Assembly (NCBI RefSeq): GCF_041381155.1
Contig: NC_091134.1
Span: 802,001-866,000, forward strand
Source of the DNA: Argopecten irradians
Taxonomy: Eukaryota > Mollusca > Bivalvia > Pectinida > Pectinidae
DNA length: 64,000 bases
Reading direction: 5' to 3'
Shown: in pieces, positions 61,386-64,000 of the stretch
How positions within the stretch are numbered: the first letter of the stretch is position 1
Layout of the letters: every line of letters begins with the position of its first letter
Position numbers and translations under genes: made by a program
The notes under the pieces: generated by a model
What the model was told of the DNA's origin: nothing
The model's input: only the letters and a program-made list of their open reading frames with translations
Databases searched by the model: none

Positions 61386-61755
61386 CTAGTTAAATTAATT
61401 AACGTCTTATTAACAGCCAGGGTCATGAAAGAGATAACTGTCTCCCATGCATGCAGTGTGTAGCGCGAATGTAGTGTACGGGTTTTGAGACACTGTGGTA
61501 TATTCATGTTATGTCTTCTTGTATAGTGTTACTGTTTCCCTTTTTATAGTGCTATATCACTGAAGCATGCCGCCGAAGACACCAAGTAACACACTCCACC
61601 TGGTCACATTATACTGAACTAGTCGTGTCCTACTCACTGCATGTTTGGCGCTAAGTAGGAGTTTCGCGGCAGCTAAGTAGGAGCAGAAACCTACCAGTTT
61701 AAAACCTTTGTGGTGTCTCCTCCAAGGGAAAGAGCCCAAAGTCTACCTCGCATGG
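61386..61755 (-). mobile_element. SINE, near full length
   Basis: From the 3' end (CGTCTTATTAACAGCCAGGG on the plus strand) to the head (GTTTAAAACCTTTGTGGTGT, CCTCCAAGGGAAAGAGCCC) in minus orientation. Confidence 0.75.
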
Positions 61756-61860
61756 GCGAGTCCTGAACAGAAGGCTATATAGTTCTTTATGACTGAGCAT
61801 GCCACCGAAGACACCGAGCAACACACCCCACGCCGTTATATCATACTGACACCGGACGAA
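61756..61860 (-). mobile_element. SINE internal fragment
   Basis: GAGCATGCCACCGAAGACAC and ATCATACTGACAC repeat the middle of the adjacent copy. A further small 3'-end piece (AACGTCCTATAAACAGCCAG) lies at about 62203-62222. Confidence 0.6.
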
Positions 61861-64000
61861 CAAAACATTTTATATTTGGCATCAAAATAAACATAAAATA
61901 TACTTTGAACATTATTATTAACAAAATCATTCTGTGAAAAGCTAACCTTGTATGCTTCATTAAACAAATATGTATCCCTCTTGAATGCCACGATGGAATC
62001 CCGTTTTGCTAATAATTACAACAGAGGTATTGCAGCTGTTCTATTTAGCGCAACTTTTAAGGATAATCAATTAAAGGGTCGAACTTATGGGAATTCGAAC
62101 ACTGTGTCAGCCCGCGTAGTAATAGGTCGCCACTTAATAGAGAGACAACGCCATGCAAATAAGTACGTTTGTCGTATGTTTGTTTGTTTGATTATATTTG
62201 ATAACGTCCTATAAACAGCCAGGTAATTCATGCTATGAGTGCTATGAGTATAACTGAATTATAATCATATAACATTCAGCATCAAGTTATAAGAAACAGT
62301 TGGCGAAATAAGTTTCGTAATGGCGGTGAACCGTATGATAACTTTAGTAGAACTAATGCACTAAATTAAATGCATTGTAACAAGTAATATGTATAACCAC
62401 ATAGCTTGATAGTATAAACAGTTTAATGTGTGTTTGTCAATCTGTTTCAGCCTCCTATCAAAAATGTACATAAAAGATGTATTTACTAGTGTTGTTTGGC
62501 AACATTCAGAGAATGTAATTAAGGTTTTTCCGTATTTTGTTTTCTCCATTGACCTTTTATACCAGCTAATAAGGACATGTATCCGGTGATGTAATCAACA
62601 CGATCATTACCTTGAACTGTTGTCAGTCGTCGATTCTTCCAGTACTCATACAATAGAATTACATGTAAAGTATAGACAATCACAATAAAAGCCTTATTCT
62701 TACGATTAATATTTTCTATGCAACTTCATAATAATAAAACCCATTGTATTATATTAATTACCTGCGTGCTTGAAACAGCAATTCTCATTTTACTGACTTT
62801 ATTTTTATTCATGTGCAAACTACTAAAAGTGTATTTTATGCAATATCTGTTATACAATCGGTGAATGTTTCTTGTATGACGCTTCGTTGACGAAGTGTAC
62901 ACTGTCATCTTTATCGAACAGCATACATATACACAAATGCAAAAAAGGTGTACAGTTGTCATAGAAATATGAGTGAATTGTATTTACGTTATCAATAGCA
63001 TAAATTTAGATTCCCGTTCCCCTCCCTAAATTTTATTTCAAAAAATCAAATAAAAGGTACAAATCGACAGTCGTTAAGTACAACTCCTATTCTGTACATT
63101 CCTAACATTGCAGCGAAATGTTATACAATGTCATAAATCTCACGTATGGTTCATTTGATAAATATACAGTACTACATGAATTGATATTTTATTATCTTAC
63201 ATTATATTGGATTTACCTTAATCTGTAATATTTTTGCGTATGTCACTAGTTTAATATGTCCTGGAGCGATTTCCATTGGCTAAACTTTCATTGTGACGTC
63301 AGACAGAAACAATAAAATGATGTCGGAAAAATGTAAGTCCAAGGCTCGCAAAAATAAAAAAATTCTTAGACTTGTTTCATAAAATCTCATATGAAATGAA
63401 CACTCTTGAAAGATCCTATATATAAAAAATAAAAACACAAATCCATACAGTACATTTGAACCATACTGTTACTAACACAACTATGGCGTTCCATAAAATA
63501 ATGAACTATACCTAATCACCAATGTTAATATATCATATACATGTGCTTTTGTACCTTGTATTTCAAAGGTTCATTGACTTTTAGAGACCTTTATTTGCAG
63601 TTTAGAAACAGGTATTTAGACAGTCATATTTCCAAACTAGGCAAACTAGGTACGAGAATACCTTCGTTATATAGTTTACACAACTAATTAATATTTGAGT
63701 ATGAAAGGACGAACTTAATACACTTTATTTTCTGTAACTGGAAATACTAAAGGCTCTTTGAAAACAACGTTTGATGTGATGGTAATATATTATTCCTTGA
63801 TTACCAACCCACGGTTGCTTAATTTGTGATTGTTAAGATCTCTAAAAACATAACTCAGTGTTAACTATTAATTTGCTGAAAGTTACTAAAAGAAATGTAG
63901 AAAACTGTTGTCATCATTCAAAGGGTTTTATGACGGACGCTTTTCACGCGGGATATAAGCAGCTTTTCATGTAACATTAAAATCGGTATTGTATGACATG
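61861..64000. other. Window end, no confirmed gene
   Basis: AT-rich. One possible minus-strand exon ends at 62611 with CAAG|GTAATG (see findings). Nothing else is supported. Confidence 0.3.

Overview
This window looks like eukaryotic, intron-rich, AT-rich genomic DNA from a mollusc, most likely a bivalve. I infer this from the repeat style (a tRNA-headed SINE ending in CAAA-type tails, and an element with CCCCCGCC ends and a GTCCGTCTGTCC tract), from calmodulin-type genes whose intron positions match animal calmodulin, and from abundant foldback elements. The species cannot be fixed from the sequence alone.

The main content is a cluster of six calmodulin-like EF-hand genes. One lies on the plus strand (2368-5953). 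Five lie head-to-tail on the minus strand (16018-20308, 24455-26809, 30016-32347, 35769-38395, 41174-43058). Most ORFs here are single exons; joined at phase-consistent splice sites they give proteins of about 145-196 residues. The intron positions are nearly the same in all: after the start ATG, before the first helix, at the Gly codon of EF-hand 2, and inside the last Glu codon of EF-hand 4. The gene at 24455-26809 is close to true calmodulin with four intact loops. Its neighbours show graded loss of calcium ligands. The plus-strand copy appears to carry an extra symmetric Pro/Glu-rich exon.

Two other gene types are present on the minus strand. At 8620-13008 a two-exon gene encodes a small secreted cysteine-rich peptide of about 86 residues; its intron is filled by a SINE and two LINE remnants. 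At 56270-59907 a gene encodes a type I membrane protein with a C-type lectin domain, an eight-cysteine domain, a Thr-rich mucin-like stalk and one membrane segment.

The rest is repeats: several SINE copies, foldback/MITE elements, an old broken BEL/Pao fragment at about 47255-47885, a 50-bp minisatellite (45219-46361) and a 74-bp minisatellite (52370-55070). The latter appears to have grown out of the middle of a SINE copy. Several gene-internal tandem duplications copy exon-intron borders of the calmodulin-like genes; one creates an in-frame alternative acceptor.
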